Below, one piece after another: positions 13,967 to 14,810 of a DNA stretch of 14,810 nt; the stretch's first letter is position 1; the number at the start of each line of letters is the position of its first letter. The notes below the pieces were generated by a model. That model did not search any database. It worked only from the letters and a program-made list of their open reading frames with translations, and was not told the DNA's origin. The position numbers and the translations under genes are program-made. The stretch lies in assembly GCA_030673355.1 (NCBI GenBank), contig DAOVJF010000014.1:1-14810 (forward strand), given 5' to 3'. Origin of the DNA: Planctomycetota bacterium. Its GTDB lineage: Bacteria; JAJVIF01; JAPKYR01.

Positions 13967-14153
13967 CTGCGTCGATATGAAAAGAAAAATTCAGGATGAA
14001 ATCTATGAAGAGACAAAGGACCTTACACGTGAAGAACAACTCGACCATCTCCATAAAGCGGGGAAGCGATTCGAGCGTAAGATAGAGAAGCTTCGAAAAA
14101 AGAAACCGGTGGGCCCAAAGAAGAGAACGAAAAAAACCGCTGCTCCTGAATAA
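13950..14153 (+). CDS. small basic helical protein, probable antitoxin partner of the PIN protein
   Basis: A 67-residue protein. Residues 5-50 (VDMKRKIQDEIYEETKDLTREEQLDHLHKAGKRFE) are predicted helical and resemble the short proteins commonly coded next to VapC-like PIN toxins; the Lys/Arg-rich tail (KKKPVGPKKRTKKTAAPE) is disordered. It overlaps the PIN gene by 17 bp, with the strong Shine-Dalgarno GGAGGTGAT just before the start at good spacing, so the two are coexpressed. It has no recognisable DNA-binding domain, so it would neutralise by direct binding rather than by repression. The antitoxin role is inferred from position and similarity of pattern. Confidence 0.7.
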   Translation: MKKDFDCVDMKRKIQDEIYEETKDLTREEQLDHLHKAGKRFERKIEKLRKKKPVGPKKRTKKTAAPE

Positions 14154-14387
14154 TACGTCTGCCGAATTATTCGACTTCTCCGATCCCACCGACAAAGCCC
14201 GGCACGACCGGATGGTAGACCTGGTAGAACATATACTCGACCTCCACAAGCGGCTTAACGACACCCAAAATCCCCAACCCCCCAACGCCAGATCACCTCA
14301 ACGGACATGCAGATAGACAGGCTGGTTTATGAGTTGTATGATCTCACAGAGGAGGAGATAAAATTGATTAATGAGAGTGACTCGTAA
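14154..14387 (+). pseudogene. 3' tail of an Eco57I/TaqI-type DNA methyltransferase gene, relic 2 (frameshifted)
   Basis: One frame reads LFDFSDPTDKARHDRMVD then LVEHILDLHKRLND, the conserved end region of Eco57I-type methyltransferases (family pattern DFSDPADKARHDRMV...LHK). The family's next element, RQI.STDMQIDRLVYELYDL then TEEEIKLI, continues in another frame from about 14287, so a frameshift or small deletion lies in the C-rich stretch at about 14268-14287. No upstream part of the gene is present; the relic starts right after, or inside the end of, the antitoxin gene. Its final stop (14385-14387) overlaps the ATG of the next gene. Confidence 0.8.
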
Positions 14388-14810
14388 TGGATTGGCAGAA
14401 CGTATTTAATGTTATCTTTGCACTCATCGCTATCTACGCAGCATGCCTTTCAACTTTCAATTACCTTCGGGACAAAGCTGCTATCAAGGTAAAAGTACAT
14501 CTTGGCCTGATCGTTGGACAGGGTATACCTGAGCATAGGCTATTTTTTAAAGCCATAAATGTTGGAAGACGACCCGTAATCATTAGCGGTCCACCTTCTC
14601 TTATCCTGGATAACGAATATCATATAGCAATTTTTTCATCAAAAATACCAGCTCCCAAGTTGGAAGAAGGAGAAGTCTACGAAGAATGGATTGAGCTCGG
14701 CGAACTACGGGAGGCATTAGTAAAAAGTGGCGGAATCCCAAAGGCAGTCAGGTTCAGAGACACTGTTGGAAGGGAACACATTTACAGATTTAAAAGGAAT
14801 GAATGGAGCA
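14387..14810 (+). CDS. membrane-anchored protein of unknown function (cut by window end)
   Basis: The first 141 residues of an open frame that runs off the window. Residues about 5-25 (NVFNVIFALIAIYAACLSTF) form an N-terminal membrane helix; what follows looks like a beta-rich domain (IKVKVHLGLIVG, LFFKAINVGRRPVIISGPPS, and WIELGELREALV to RFRDTVGREHIYRF). This pattern of a helix and a small beta-sandwich is common among uncharacterised proteins of mobile or accessory regions. The ATG overlaps the stop of the methyltransferase relic (TAATG), the same arrangement as the PIN gene. The ribosome site is weak (GAGAGTGA nearby). No function can be assigned. Confidence 0.6.
   Translation, partial: MDWQNVFNVIFALIAIYAACLSTFNYLRDKAAIKVKVHLGLIVGQGIPEHRLFFKAINVGRRPVIISGPPSLILDNEYHIAIFSSKIPAPKLEEGEVYEEWIELGELREALVKSGGIPKAVRFRDTVGREHIYRFKRNEWS

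Noticed and set aside
1..14810. tRNA or rRNA genes
   Set aside because: I found no cloverleaf with a GTTCRA-type T-loop and acceptor pairing, and no rRNA-like sequence, on either strand by eye; a tRNAscan-SE and barrnap run would settle it.

Overview
The window looks like a chromosomal segment of an uncultured Gram-negative-type bacterium with moderate GC content. I cannot assign a phylum from sequence alone. The support is indirect: a nadK-recN housekeeping pair, a TolQ/ExbB-like three-helix membrane protein, secreted proteins with signal peptides, tandem STAS regulators, an HDOD protein, and many short palindromic or MITE-like repeats in the intergenic DNA.

Layout, left to right. 1-714: two translationally coupled STAS (anti-sigma-factor-antagonist type) genes, ending in a weak terminator. 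715-1110: gene-free DNA with a solo inverted-repeat end, a 110-bp MITE-like element carrying a strong GGGGACA hairpin, and a second GGGGACA hairpin. 1111-1592 (minus strand): a small basic protein with a coiled-coil N-terminus and a likely winged-helix C-terminus, with its own promoter and terminator. 1593-2279: AT-rich spacer holding a 189-bp element with near-perfect 18-bp terminal inverted repeats. 2280-4904: nadK and recN. 5002-7349: a TolQ-like membrane protein, a secreted protein with a pilin-like globular domain, and a membrane-anchored coiled-coil protein. 7387-8550 (minus strand): a membrane-anchored HDOD protein. 8893-9391: an ArsR-family regulator with a clear sigma-70-type promoter and overlapping operator-like repeat, plus terminator. 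9494-10711: a secreted phosphodiester-glycosidase (NAGPA) family protein. 10712-11211: a third, composite repeat element and a compact three-way-junction RNA-like structure followed by eight Ts. 11212-13134: a cytosolic AlkP-superfamily phosphodiesterase. 13135-14810: an accessory segment in which two copies of the 3' tail of an Eco57I/TaqI-type DNA methyltransferase gene alternate with a PIN-toxin/antitoxin pair and a truncated membrane protein.

The parts most worth a second look are: (i) the modular MITE-like family, seen as hairpin only, structured module only, or both; (ii) the duplicated methyltransferase tails, each ending in TAATG on the start of the next accessory gene; and (iii) the terminator-linked structured RNA ahead of the phosphodiesterase gene. 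Functions are inferred from motifs read by eye. No database search was possible.
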